A stretch of DNA of 16,142 nt from JBIOWF01 sp044868295 (GCA_044868295.1 JBIOWF010000308.1:1-16142), one strand, 5' to 3'. Numbered from the stretch's first letter, positions 8,222 to 15,969 are shown. The notes: generated by a model from the letters alone, not told the origin. Numbers and translations: made by a program.

Positions 8222-9013
8222 CTAAAGCCCGGCGAGCCGGGACAGTTCCCGGGCGGCCGTCGTGAGATCGCGGACGAGCGCTTCCCGCAGGTCCGTCGTC
8301 AGCCGGGCCGTGAGCAGCGTGACGCTCACCGCGATCGGAGTCTCGTGCCGCCTGGGAAGGGCCACGCCGATGCAGGTCACGCCCTCGGTGTTCTGCTCGT
8401 CGTCGACCGCGTAGCCCCGCTCGCGCGTGCTGTCCAGATCGCGCCGGAGCGCGTCCATCGACCGGTGCGAACGTGGCGTGAACACGGGCAGCTCGCCGAT
8501 CGTCGCCAGCCGCAGGTCCATCTCCTCGCGCGGCAGGGACGTGAGCATGGCCTTGCCGAGCGCGGTGACCACGGCGGGCATCCGCCGGCCGATGTCGCTG
8601 GCCAGCCGTACCGGCTGGCTCCCGTCGTGCCTCGCCAGGTAGACCACGTCGACCTGATCGAGTATGGCCAGCAGGAGCGTCTCCTGTGCCGCCACGGGCA
8701 GCGTGGCGGCGGTCCTGCGGAACTCGTTCACCAGGTCGGTGCCCGCCAGGAATCCCTGGCCGAGCTCCAGCACCTTGTATCCCAGCGTCCAGCGTCCGTC
8801 GATGCGACGGATCATGTGACTGCCTTCGAGCGCCGAGCACAGGTTGGCGACCGTCGACTTGGCCAGGCCGAGCGAGCGCGCCAGCTCCGTGAGGGAGAGC
8901 GGGCGCTGGCTGCGGGCGAGCTCTTCGAGCAGGCCGACCGCGCGGGTGACCGCGGGAGAGCGGCTGTCGGCGGATCGCAGGGATTCACGCTCTGACGCCG
9001 CGGCCTGAGTCAC
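8222..9013 (-). CDS. IclR-family transcriptional regulator
   Basis: This 263-residue regulator has an N-terminal winged helix-turn-helix (about 20-82) with LSLTELARSLGLAKSTVANLCSALE and the wing RRIDGRWTLGYKVLELG. A C-terminal IclR effector domain (about 90-263) follows, with the family's usual RVxAxxGRRMPxxxTALGKA-like stretch (VRLASDIGRRMPAVVTALGKA) and a late cluster GYAVDDEQNTEGVTCIGVAL that lines the ligand pocket in relatives. The GTG start is preceded by GGAGGG 8 nt upstream. It sits between the dehydrogenase and kinase halves of the sugar-acid locus on the same strand, so it most likely represses both until a pathway compound binds. Repeated CTGTTCC sequences in its own upstream DNA suggest autoregulation. 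The effector cannot be named from sequence. Confidence 0.92.
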   Translation of the reverse strand: MTQAAASERESLRSADSRSPAVTRAVGLLEELARSQRPLSLTELARSLGLAKSTVANLCSALEGSHMIRRIDGRWTLGYKVLELGQGFLAGTDLVNEFRRTAATLPVAAQETLLLAILDQVDVVYLARHDGSQPVRLASDIGRRMPAVVTALGKAMLTSLPREEMDLRLATIGELPVFTPRSHRSMDALRRDLDSTRERGYAVDDEQNTEGVTCIGVALPRRHETPIAVSVTLLTARLTTDLREALVRDLTTAARELSRLAGL

Positions 9014-9028
9014 TGGACGTCCCTCCGA

Positions 9029-9061
9029 TCCATGCCACCACGAAATTCCATGCCACCACGA
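9029..9061. repeat. 15-bp direct repeat in the IclR gene leader
   Basis: TCCATGCCACCACGA occurs at 9029-9043 and 9047-9061, an 18-bp period. It lies between the likely promoter and the ribosome binding site of the IclR gene. It could be a protein-binding pair or a simple duplication. Confidence 0.75.
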
Positions 9062-9068
9062 GCGATGA

Positions 9069-9107
9069 CTGTTCCATCATACGAACGGAGTACCGGAAAC
9101 TGTTCCG
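9069..9107 (-). promoter_or_regulatory. Candidate promoter and operator pair of the IclR gene
   Basis: CTGTTCC appears at 9069-9075 and 9100-9106, exactly 31 bp apart or about three helical turns. The second copy is part of CGGAAACTGTTCCG (9094-9107), with perfect 5-bp arms. The first is part of GTTCC-n6-CGAAC (9071-9086). Minus-strand TATGAT (9081-9076) is a good -10 match placed between the two copies; the -35 is poor. This arrangement suits an autorepressor. Confidence 0.45.
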
Positions 9108-9144
9108 ATCCGCCGTGGGGGCCTCCACACTCGGCGACGGCCGA

Positions 9145-10197
9145 TCATGGCGAATCCGTCCCGAAGTCGAGGAGCACCTTGCACGAGCGGGCCGGGTCGG
9201 CGGCCAGCTCGAACGCCTCTGCCATGGAGTCGACGGGCAACGTGGAAGTGATCACGGGTGCGACCTGGAGCCGATCGGCCGCCAGCGCTCCGAGCACCTC
9301 CGCCATCTCCGCGTCGAAGCGGAAAGAGCCGGCGACGCGCAGCTCCCGCGTGATCATGGCGTTGACGGCCACCGGCGTGTCTCCTGGCGGGAGGAGCCCG
9401 AGGCCGACCAGCAGGCCGCCCCTGGCGAGCCCGTACACGCAGGTGTCGAACCCGGCCCGGCTGCCCGACGACTCGATGGCGACGTCCGCGTCCAGCCGGG
9501 TGAGCCGGTCGGTGCCCGGCTTCCCGGCCACCACCGTCTCCGTGGCTCCGACGGCCTCGGCCACCTCCAGAGGCTCCTCGTGCAGGTCGGTGACCACGAT
9601 CTCGGCGGCCCCGGCGGCCCGCAGCGCCGCGATCACCAGGCAGCCGATCGGCCCCGCGCCTGTGACCAGGACACGCTTTCCCTTGACGTCCTCGCAGCGC
9701 CGTACGGCATGCCAGGCGACGGACGCGGGCTCGGCGACCGCCGCGCGGTGGAGATCGAGCCCGGGCGGCAGGGCCAGGACCTGTTCGGCCGGCACGACGA
9801 TCACATCCGCGAACCCGCCCTGGACGTGCGGGAAGTGAGCGGCGCTGCCCAGATAACGCGCGTTGACACAGACGTTGCGGTGGCCGGACCGGCAGGGCGG
9901 GCATTGGCCGCAGGGAGTCGCGGGGTGGACCGCGACCGGCGTTCCCTCGGGCGGCGACTCGGCCCCGGCGCCGACCGCGAGCACGTGGCCGACCACCTCG
10001 TGGCCGAGCACGAGCCGCTCGCGGAGCCGGAACTCGCCGACCGCGCCGTGCCGCCAGTAGTGCAGGTCGGACCCGCAGATGCCGCCGTAGCGGACCCGGA
10101 CGGCCACCTGCCCCGGTCCCGCCGTGGGCGCCGGGCGTTCCTCCAGTCTCAGGTCGTGGGCGCCGTAGGCCACGACCGACCGGATGAGGGATGTCAT
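9145..10197 (-). CDS. idnD: L-idonate 5-dehydrogenase-like zinc-dependent dehydrogenase
   Basis: This 350-residue medium-chain dehydrogenase would oxidise L-idonate to 5-keto-D-gluconate with NAD(P). Catalytic zinc ligands are C41 in GGICGSDLHYWRHG, H66 and E67 in LGHEVVGHV. Structural zinc ligands are C96, C99, C102 and C110. The Rossmann motif is GAGPIG (180-185), with D204 after the second strand suggesting NAD preference. CGSDLHYWRHG followed by FRLRERLVLGHE is close to the form seen in L-idonate 5-dehydrogenases, while sorbitol and other polyol dehydrogenases share only the general pattern. The ATG lies 1 nt after the stop of the upstream SDR gene, with GGTGAT as likely ribosome binding site. 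The SDR neighbour provides the next step, which supports idonate over a plain polyol. L-threonine or sorbitol dehydrogenase activity is the main alternative. Confidence 0.85.
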   Translation of the reverse strand: MTSLIRSVVAYGAHDLRLEERPAPTAGPGQVAVRVRYGGICGSDLHYWRHGAVGEFRLRERLVLGHEVVGHVLAVGAGAESPPEGTPVAVHPATPCGQCPPCRSGHRNVCVNARYLGSAAHFPHVQGGFADVIVVPAEQVLALPPGLDLHRAAVAEPASVAWHAVRRCEDVKGKRVLVTGAGPIGCLVIAALRAAGAAEIVVTDLHEEPLEVAEAVGATETVVAGKPGTDRLTRLDADVAIESSGSRAGFDTCVYGLARGGLLVGLGLLPPGDTPVAVNAMITRELRVAGSFRFDAEMAEVLGALAADRLQVAPVITSTLPVDSMAEAFELAADPARSCKVLLDFGTDSP

Positions 10198-10198
10198 G

Positions 10199-10996
10199 TC
10201 AGATCACCGCCGTCAGTCCGCCGTCCACGGCGATCACCTGGCCGTGGACGAAATCCGACGCGGGCGCCGCGAGCCACACCAGCGTGCCCACCAGGTCGTC
10301 CACCCGCGCCCATCGGCCCGCCGGGGTCCGCCCGCGGATCCAGGCGTCGAAGGCCGGATCGCCGACCAGCGGCTGAGTGAGCTCGGTGACGACGTAGCCG
10401 GGGGCGAGCCCGTTGACCGCCACGCCGCTGGGCGCCCACTCGGCGCACATCGTCTTGGTCAGCATCGCCAGGCCGCCCTTGGACGCGGCGTAGGCGGCGA
10501 TGCCGGGCCGGGCCAGCCATGTCTGCACCGAACAGACATTGATGATCTTTCCGTGCCCGCGCCGGACCATGCCGCGGGCGACCGCCCGGCCGACGACGAA
10601 GGCGCTGGTCAGATTGGTGTTCAGGACCCGCTCCCAGTCGTGGAGCGAGACGTCGAGCAGGGGCTGGCGGTGCTGTACCCCGGTGTTGTTCACCAGGATG
10701 TCGATCGGCCCGATCTCCCGCTCGATGTCCGTGACGGCTGCCTCCACCTCCGACTCACTGGTGACGTCGAAGGCACGCGCATAGATCTTGGCCCCGGTCT
10801 GCTCGGACAGCTCGGCCTGGGCCTGGACGAGGCTGCGCCGATCGCGGCCGTTGAGGATGACATCCGCGCCCGCCTTCGCGAGCCCGGCCGCGAGTGCGGC
10901 TCCGATGCTCCGGCTGGACCCGGTCACAAGTGCCCTGCGCCCGCTGAGGTCGAACAGACCTCCACCGGATTTCAGCGCGGGTTTCGGCGATGTCAT
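10199..10996 (-). CDS. idnO: Gluconate 5-dehydrogenase-like SDR oxidoreductase
   Basis: This 265-residue classical short-chain dehydrogenase would reduce 5-keto-D-gluconate to D-gluconate with NAD(P)H. The catalytic set is N128 in NTNLTS, S156 in NVCSVQTW, and Y169 and K173 in YAASK. NNTGVQHRQPLLD (103-115) resembles the NNAGIQ-R stretch that marks gluconate 5-dehydrogenases. The cofactor loop reads TGSSRSIG (25-32), with Ser in place of the usual second glycine of TGxxxGIG. A closing GQVIAVDGG is present. Start ATG 10996 overlaps the preceding gene by ATGA and is preferred over an extended frame to 11071. It is directly followed by the idonate dehydrogenase gene, the same pairing as idnO and idnD in E. 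coli. Another SDR substrate cannot be excluded. Confidence 0.87.
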   Translation of the reverse strand: MTSPKPALKSGGGLFDLSGRRALVTGSSRSIGAALAAGLAKAGADVILNGRDRRSLVQAQAELSEQTGAKIYARAFDVTSESEVEAAVTDIEREIGPIDILVNNTGVQHRQPLLDVSLHDWERVLNTNLTSAFVVGRAVARGMVRRGHGKIINVCSVQTWLARPGIAAYAASKGGLAMLTKTMCAEWAPSGVAVNGLAPGYVVTELTQPLVGDPAFDAWIRGRTPAGRWARVDDLVGTLVWLAAPASDFVHGQVIAVDGGLTAVI

Positions 10997-11898
10997 GCCT
11001 CTCCCCTGCCCGTGTAGTAGAGCATCAACGCCGCGTTGTCCGATGCGCCGTGCCCGGTGGCCTGCAGCCATCGGTGCAGCTCCGACACGGCCGTCGTGAT
11101 CGGCAGCGGCACGTTGGCCGAGCGCGCGAGATCGCGCGCGGTCTCGAGGTCCTTGACCATGTTGACCACCCGGCCGGTCGGGCTGAGATCGACCTCGGCG
11201 AACTTGACGAAGAACTCCTGGAGGAGGGCGGAGTCCGCGCGACCGCCGGACAGGGCCGCGAGGACCTGCTCCGGCGACATGCCCGCGGACCTGATCAACG
11301 CGGCGGCCTCGGCGAGGGCCGCGAACCCGCAGCCCACGAGCACCTGGTTGACCAGCTTGGCCACCTGGCCGGACCCGGCCGGGCCGAGGTGGGTGCGCCT
11401 GGTCGCGAGCACGGAGAGCAGCGGCTCCGCCGCCGCGACGTGCTCGTCCCGGCCGCCGATCATGAGGGTCAGCTCTCCGCGCAGGGCCCCGGGCGCCCCT
11501 CCGGAGAGTGGCGCGTCGACCCAGGCAGCGCCGCGCTGCTCGGCCCGTGCCGCGAAGTCCCGGGTGCTCGCCGGGTCGATGCTGGACATGTCGATCAGCA
11601 GGAGATCGCCGCGAGGGCCGGCGAGCACGCCGCGCTCGCCGAAGACCACGTCCTGGACGACGGCGGCGGTGTTGAGCGAGAGGATCACCGCGTCCGCCGT
11701 CCCGAGCTCGGCGGGGGCGCCGACCGTGGCCGCCCCCTCGGCTGCGAGCTCCGCCATCGCCTCCGGCCTGACGTCGAAGGCGACGACCTGGTGCCCGGTC
11801 GCCAGGAACCGCCGGGCTATGGCGGAACCCATCACTCCGAGCCCGGCTATCCCAACGCGGGCCGGAGCGATGCGGTTCAGTTCAGAGCTGGTGCTCAT
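10993..11898 (-). CDS. Beta-hydroxyacid dehydrogenase (3-hydroxyisobutyrate/tartronate semialdehyde reductase family)
   Basis: This 301-residue NAD(P)-dependent enzyme has the Rossmann motif GIAGLGVMGSAIA (around 19-24), the substrate-binding segment DAPLSGGAPGALRGELTLMIGG (128-149), and the catalytic lysine K181 in GSGQVAKLVNQ with N184. A late MVKDLETA segment (247-254) is also typical. Relatives act on 3-hydroxyisobutyrate, tartronate semialdehyde or similar short hydroxyacids. The exact substrate here is not clear, and idonate breakdown as known does not need such an enzyme. It overlaps the binding-protein gene upstream and the SDR gene downstream by ATGA on each side, so it is firmly part of the same transcript. 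It is too short to be a full 6-phosphogluconate dehydrogenase. Confidence 0.85.
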   Translation of the reverse strand: MSTSSELNRIAPARVGIAGLGVMGSAIARRFLATGHQVVAFDVRPEAMAELAAEGAATVGAPAELGTADAVILSLNTAAVVQDVVFGERGVLAGPRGDLLLIDMSSIDPASTRDFAARAEQRGAAWVDAPLSGGAPGALRGELTLMIGGRDEHVAAAEPLLSVLATRRTHLGPAGSGQVAKLVNQVLVGCGFAALAEAAALIRSAGMSPEQVLAALSGGRADSALLQEFFVKFAEVDLSPTGRVVNMVKDLETARDLARSANVPLPITTAVSELHRWLQATGHGASDNAALMLYYTGRGEA

Positions 11899-13040
11899 TT
11901 GCCCCAGATTTTCTTGTAGGCCTCGCGGTAGCCGGGCGGGTCCCAGGCCGCCGTGTCGGCGACGTTGTCCGTCGTCGTCAGGTGGACGGGCGCGACATAT
12001 CCGCTGGCCGGCTGGTTGGAGAACGCGCGGTTGAACTCGTCGACGACCTGCCAGCCCTGCTCGTTCAGCGGCTCGGGCACGGTCGCCGACTGGAACTGGT
12101 CGTCCCGGATCCGCTGGAACGCCGACGGGTCACCGTCGCCCGCCCCGACGTTGAACGGCCCGTCGCTGCCCTTCTTACCGGCCGCGCGGAGCGCGGGTGC
12201 GGCGGCGGCGAAGTACAGGTCGTTGATCGCGTTCGAGTAGGTCCACTGGTCACCGAACTTCGACAGCAGGGACGAGACCTGCTGCGGGACCCGGGTGCTC
12301 GCGTCGGGGATCGGGATGTTCTCGTACGACAGCAACTTCACGCTGGAGCAGGTCTCCAGCTCCTTCTTGATGAGCTGCGACTTGTTCTCGGCGAACGGGA
12401 TGGAGGAGTCGGTGAAGATGACCACCCCGGCCTTGCCCTCGGACTTCGCGATGATCCAGTCAGAGCTGATCTTCGCGACCTCCTCGACCTTGGTCGTGAT
12501 GTTGGAGAAGAGCTTGGGGTCGTCGCTCGGGCCGGGCGTGCCGACCGCGTGCCAGCCGATGAGCGGGATGCCCGCCGTGTTCGCCTGCTTGACCTGCTCC
12601 GACGTCGACTTGGGGTCGAATCCGCCGATGACGATGCCGGCCGGCTTCAGGGCGACGGCCTGGCTGAAGGCGGCCTGGATGCCGGCGGGGGTGCCCTGGC
12701 CGTCGACGACGCGGACGTCCCATCCGATCGCCTTGCCCGCCTCCTGGACTCCCTTCGCCACTCCGGCGACGCCCGGGTTGGTCATGGTCTGGGCGACATA
12801 GACGATGGTCTTTCCGCTGGTCGCCTGCGGGCCGTCGGTGGGACCGCTCCAGGCGGCGTTGGGGTCGGCCGCCTTCTGCACCGCCGCCTTGGCGGCGGCC
12901 AGCGCCTCCGTGCAGGTGGCGGCGGCCGCCTGGGTGGGTGCCGCGGTGGACGACGAACCGCTGGAACAGCCCGTCACGACGGTCGCGGCGACTGCCAGCA
13001 ACGCGGCGGCACGAACCGAGTGGTTTCGAGTCGCGAACAA
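11895..13040 (-). CDS. Sugar ABC transporter substrate-binding lipoprotein
   Basis: This 381-residue protein has a lipoprotein signal peptide ending in the lipobox VTGC (C25) and a Ser/Ala/Thr-rich linker, so it is anchored outside the membrane. The rest is a periplasmic-binding-protein type I (RbsB-like) fold. Signs include KTIVYVAQTMTNPGVAGVAKGVQEAG at the start, a repeated alpha/beta pattern, and a late FQRIRDDQFQSATVPEP segment near the ligand site. It would deliver the locus's sugar or sugar acid to the permease. The start is TTG 13040, supported by AAGGAG 6 nt upstream in a near-ideal position. The gene is separated from the permease by 260 bp with an AT-rich patch, so it probably has its own promoter. 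High expression of binding proteins relative to the permease is usual. The stop overlaps the next gene. Confidence 0.92.
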   Translation of the reverse strand: MFATRNHSVRAAALLAVAATVVTGCSSGSSSTAAPTQAAAATCTEALAAAKAAVQKAADPNAAWSGPTDGPQATSGKTIVYVAQTMTNPGVAGVAKGVQEAGKAIGWDVRVVDGQGTPAGIQAAFSQAVALKPAGIVIGGFDPKSTSEQVKQANTAGIPLIGWHAVGTPGPSDDPKLFSNITTKVEEVAKISSDWIIAKSEGKAGVVIFTDSSIPFAENKSQLIKKELETCSSVKLLSYENIPIPDASTRVPQQVSSLLSKFGDQWTYSNAINDLYFAAAAPALRAAGKKGSDGPFNVGAGDGDPSAFQRIRDDQFQSATVPEPLNEQGWQVVDEFNRAFSNQPASGYVAPVHLTTTDNVADTAAWDPPGYREAYKKIWGK

Positions 13041-13300
13041 GGTGACTCCTTTGGGGGGGTGAGATCAATCGAAATGAAGGGGGTCGCGTTGATCCGGCCG
13101 AGAAAACGGTCGGTCCAGGATCAGGCCGCGTCAGCCTAGTGGGGTATGGGCTGGCTACTGCCGGGTATCACTCGACGCTTTGGATCTTCTTTTTCTAAAC
13201 ATCTTGTGGAATTTCTGGTTAATCTTCTTGCCGACCTTGGTCTCCGACCCCGCCCGGATCGGCCTGAATCGACCGGGATCTCCCCCGGATCGAGCAGTGA
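13041..13300 (-). promoter_or_regulatory. Promoter-bearing gap before the binding-protein gene
   Basis: No gene is recognised here. The stretch 13180-13232 is strikingly AT-rich for this DNA. On the minus strand it has TTAACC, then 17 nt, then TTTAGA, a weak -35/-10 pair that would leave a leader of about 150 nt. A 5-bp GC stem, CCGGG with CCCGG, near 13272-13287 could be part of a terminator for the ATPase-permease transcript but lacks a U-tract. Confidence 0.4.
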
Positions 13301-14383
13301 TCAGCCCGGTGGCCGGTCCGACGGTGCGGACCCCGATGCCACGGGAGGCTCAGTGTTCATCGACTGCCGGGTGGCCACGGCGCCCGCGCGGAGCCGGCGG
13401 CGCGAGGAGTAGCCCGCGAGCCCGACGGCGGCGAGCAGGGTGATCCCGTTGAAGAGCGGGGTGACCCAGAACTGCGCGCCCAGCTGGCCGATGCCCGACA
13501 GGCCGATGGCGAGAATCACGACGGCCACGACGGTGCCGATCGCGTTGGCCCGTCCCGGCTTGATGGCGGTCGAGCCCAGCAGCGCGCCGACGAACGCGGG
13601 CAACAGGTAGTCGAGACCGACGCTGGGGTTGCCGATCTGCTGCTGCGCGGCGAGCAGCGCCCCGGCGAACCCGGTGATGAGGCCCGATCCGACGAAGGCG
13701 TAGATGACGTAGCGGTGAGTCGGGATCCCGACGAGGTTCGCGGCCCGCTGGTTGGACCCGATGACGTACAGGTAGCGTCCGAGCGGGAGCCGCTCAAGCA
13801 GCAGCCACAGGGCGATCGCCAGCGCCACGACGTAGAAGGCCACCACGGGCAGGCCGAAGATCCGCGAGTCGTAGAGCGAGGTGAAGCCCTCCGGCAGACC
13901 TTCCGTGCCGGGAACGATCCGCGCTCCGTCGGTCACCCAGCCGGTGATCGCGTAGAGGACGCTGCCGGTGCCGAGCGTCGCGATGAACGAGTCGATCTGG
14001 GCGAACTCCACGAGGAGGCCGTTGAGAACGCCGATCAGCCCTCCGCCGATGACGACGGCGAGGCAGGCCATCGGCCATGGCCAGCCGCCCGCGACGATGA
14101 GCTGCATCGCCATCACGTGGGCGAGCCCCAGGCCGTAGCCCATCGACAGGTCGAACTTCGCCGTGACGATCGGAAGCATCGCGCCCAGCGCGAGGATCGC
14201 CGGGATCGCCTGGTTGGACAGGATCGAGGTGATGTTGGTCAGGGTGGGGAAGGTGTCGGGCAGCATGAGCGAGAACGTCGCGAAGAGCACGACGGTCAGC
14301 GCGAGCAGTCCGTAACTGCCCACCAGCTGGCCCGCGACTCTTCCGGACAGGATCCGCCGCAACGTGGACTCCATCGTGGTCAC
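13301..14383 (-). CDS. Sugar ABC transporter permease, RbsC type
   Basis: This 360-residue inner-membrane protein has about eight to ten hydrophobic helices from residue 18 to 325. It carries the typical RbsC-family stretch IPTHRYVIYAFVGSGLITGFAGALLAAQQQ, ahead of FVGALLGSTAIKPGRANAIGTVVAVVIL. The QRAANLVGIPTHR region (around 210-225) is the cytoplasmic loop that couples to the ATPase. It would form the channel of an importer with the ATPase and binding protein of this locus. It starts at GTG 14383, overlapping the ATPase stop by GTGA; an in-frame ATG three codons later is also possible. The C-terminal 30 or so residues are Ser/Pro/Arg-rich and lie beyond the last helix. The family takes up pentoses, hexoses and related compounds, so sequence alone does not name the substrate. 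Confidence 0.93.
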   Translation of the reverse strand: MTTMESTLRRILSGRVAGQLVGSYGLLALTVVLFATFSLMLPDTFPTLTNITSILSNQAIPAILALGAMLPIVTAKFDLSMGYGLGLAHVMAMQLIVAGGWPWPMACLAVVIGGGLIGVLNGLLVEFAQIDSFIATLGTGSVLYAITGWVTDGARIVPGTEGLPEGFTSLYDSRIFGLPVVAFYVVALAIALWLLLERLPLGRYLYVIGSNQRAANLVGIPTHRYVIYAFVGSGLITGFAGALLAAQQQIGNPSVGLDYLLPAFVGALLGSTAIKPGRANAIGTVVAVVILAIGLSGIGQLGAQFWVTPLFNGITLLAAVGLAGYSSRRRLRAGAVATRQSMNTEPPVASGSAPSDRPPG

Positions 14384-15927
14384 GAGTTCACCGCCTCAGT
14401 GATCGCCGGGGCGGCGGAAGCCGTACGGGTGAGTTGGGTGACGGTCAGCGCGTCGCCGGCCAGCTCGGCCGTCACGGCGCCGCCGACGAAGACGAGTGCA
14501 CGATGGCACACGTTCGCGACCTCCTCGAAGTCGGTGGATATGAGAAGCACGGCCAGGCCGGCCTCGAGCGCCTCTTCAAGGAGGCGGTAGATCTCGGCCT
14601 TCGCCCCGACGTCCACGCCGGCCGTGGGCTCTTCGAGGATCACGACCCGCCGCCGCACCCCCAGCCAGCGGCCGATCATGATCTTCTGCTGGTTTCCGCC
14701 GGACAGCGTCGCGATGGGCGCCTCCGTGAGAGCCGGCCGTACCGAGAAACGGGAGACCAGCGCGGCGGCGGCGGCGCGCTCGCCGCGCGGGCCGATCAGG
14801 TGGAGCGGCGACAGCCCCCGCACCCGGGGATTGACCATGAAGTTCTCGCGAACGGTCAGGTCGAGGGCGCACCCCTCCTCCTGCCGGTTGCTCGTGACGA
14901 AGCCGACTCCCTGGTCCACGGCGTGGGCGACCGAGCGCGGCCGGTACGGCCGGCCGTCCAGCAGGATCTCGCCGGCGACGGCATGACCTGATCCGGCGAG
15001 CAGGCGGCCGAGCTCCATGTGCCCGGCGCCGGTCAGCCCCACCATGCCGAGCACCTCGCCGCCACGCAGCTCCAGGTCGACGGGGCCGGCGCGCTCGGTG
15101 CGCACCCCGCTCAGCCGCAGCACCTCCGGACCGTTCGTACGGCCTCCGCCCGAGCGGTAGCCGCCCAGCTCGCGCCCCACGATGGCCTCGACCATCCGGG
15201 CGGGCGTGTAGTCGGCCACCCGTCCGGAGGCGACCAGCCGCCCGTCGCGCAGGATCGCGACGGTGTCGGCCACCGCGTAGACCTCGTCCAGCCGGTGGCT
15301 GACGTACACGATGGCGTGCCCGCGGTCGCGCAGCACGCGCAGGACGTCGAACAGGCGGGCGCAGTCGGCGGCCGGCAGGCTCGCCGTCGGCTCGTCGAGG
15401 ACGATGAGCTCGGAGTCGGTGGACAGCGCCCGCGCTATCGCGACCAGTGAGCGCTCCGCCCGGGTCAGATCGGCGATGCGGGACTCGGGGTCGATGGTGT
15501 CCGTCACGATCTCCAGCGCGGCGGCGCAGCGCTCGCGCGCGGCCCGCCAGGAGATGAGGCCGCCACGCCGGGGGTAGCCCGCGCCCAGGGCCACGTTCTC
15601 GGCTACCGTCATGTGCTCGACGAGCCCGAGGTCCTGGTGGATGAACGACATGCTGCGGGTCGCCGCCTCACTGCCCAGTGGGTGCCCGGCGACGGTCACC
15701 TCACCCTCGTCGGCGCGGTACACCCCGGCGAGTATCTTGATCAGCGTGGACTTCCCGGCACCGTTCTGGCCGAGGAGCGCCAGCACGCTGCCGCGCCGAA
15801 TGTCGAGATCGACATCGTCGAGCGCCAGCGTTCCGCCGAACCGCTTGCGTAGTCCCCGAATCGCGACGAGCGGCGCTCGTCCGGGATCGCGGCCCGGTCC
15901 TGTGCCGGTGGCGGAGATGTGCTCCAA
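14380..15927 (-). CDS. Sugar ABC transporter ATP-binding protein, two tandem ATPase domains
   Basis: This is an RbsA/XylG-type ATPase of about 515 residues, powering import on the inner face of the membrane. Counting from the TTG start, the first domain has Walker A GQNGAGKST (53-61), the signature-like LTRAERS, Walker B LIVLDEPTAS and the switch histidine in VSHRLDE. The second domain has the degenerate GLTGAGHMELG in place of Walker A, usual for this family, then TSNRQEEG, the full signature LSGGNQQ, VVILEEPTAGVD and ISTDFEEV. A reading frame continues to GTG 16107, but the extra 60 residues lack family likeness and would cover a repeat-rich leader. TTG 15927 has GGAGGG 4 nt upstream and gives the normal family length, so I prefer it. 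Annotation pipelines may choose the longer start. It overlaps the permease gene by GTGA. Confidence 0.9.
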   Translation of the reverse strand: MEHISATGTGPGRDPGRAPLVAIRGLRKRFGGTLALDDVDLDIRRGSVLALLGQNGAGKSTLIKILAGVYRADEGEVTVAGHPLGSEAATRSMSFIHQDLGLVEHMTVAENVALGAGYPRRGGLISWRAARERCAAALEIVTDTIDPESRIADLTRAERSLVAIARALSTDSELIVLDEPTASLPAADCARLFDVLRVLRDRGHAIVYVSHRLDEVYAVADTVAILRDGRLVASGRVADYTPARMVEAIVGRELGGYRSGGGRTNGPEVLRLSGVRTERAGPVDLELRGGEVLGMVGLTGAGHMELGRLLAGSGHAVAGEILLDGRPYRPRSVAHAVDQGVGFVTSNRQEEGCALDLTVRENFMVNPRVRGLSPLHLIGPRGERAAAAALVSRFSVRPALTEAPIATLSGGNQQKIMIGRWLGVRRRVVILEEPTAGVDVGAKAEIYRLLEEALEAGLAVLLISTDFEEVANVCHRALVFVGGAVTAELAGDALTVTQLTRTASAAPAITEAVNS

Positions 15928-15941
15928 GGAGCCCTCCAGAT

Positions 15942-15969
15942 GGACCTGATGGCCAGGTCCGCCCTGGCC
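15942..15969 (-). promoter_or_regulatory. Two overlapping inverted repeats in the ABC operon leader
   Basis: GGCCAGGTCCGCCCTGGCC (15951-15969) and GGACCTGATGGCCAGGTCC (15942-15960) each have perfect 7-bp arms and a 5-nt centre. They share ten bases, so as RNA only one stem could form at a time. On the minus strand the second stem ends about 5 nt before the GGAGGG of the ATPase gene. They could act as alternative RNA stems controlling translation or as a double operator. Confidence 0.55.

Noticed and set aside
9111..9136. Rho-independent terminator after the idonate dehydrogenase gene
   Set aside because: Only an imperfect GC stem (CGCCG with CGGCG around a long loop) can be drawn and there is no U-tract.
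11982..13139. A 385-residue plus-strand frame opposite the binding-protein gene
   Set aside because: It has the skewed composition of an antisense shadow, while the minus-strand product has a lipobox, a ribosome binding site and a clear family.
13041..13300. Horizontal-transfer boundary, because of the AT-rich patch
   Set aside because: The patch is short, lies exactly where a promoter is expected and is flanked by genes of one transporter; no mobile-element signs are present.
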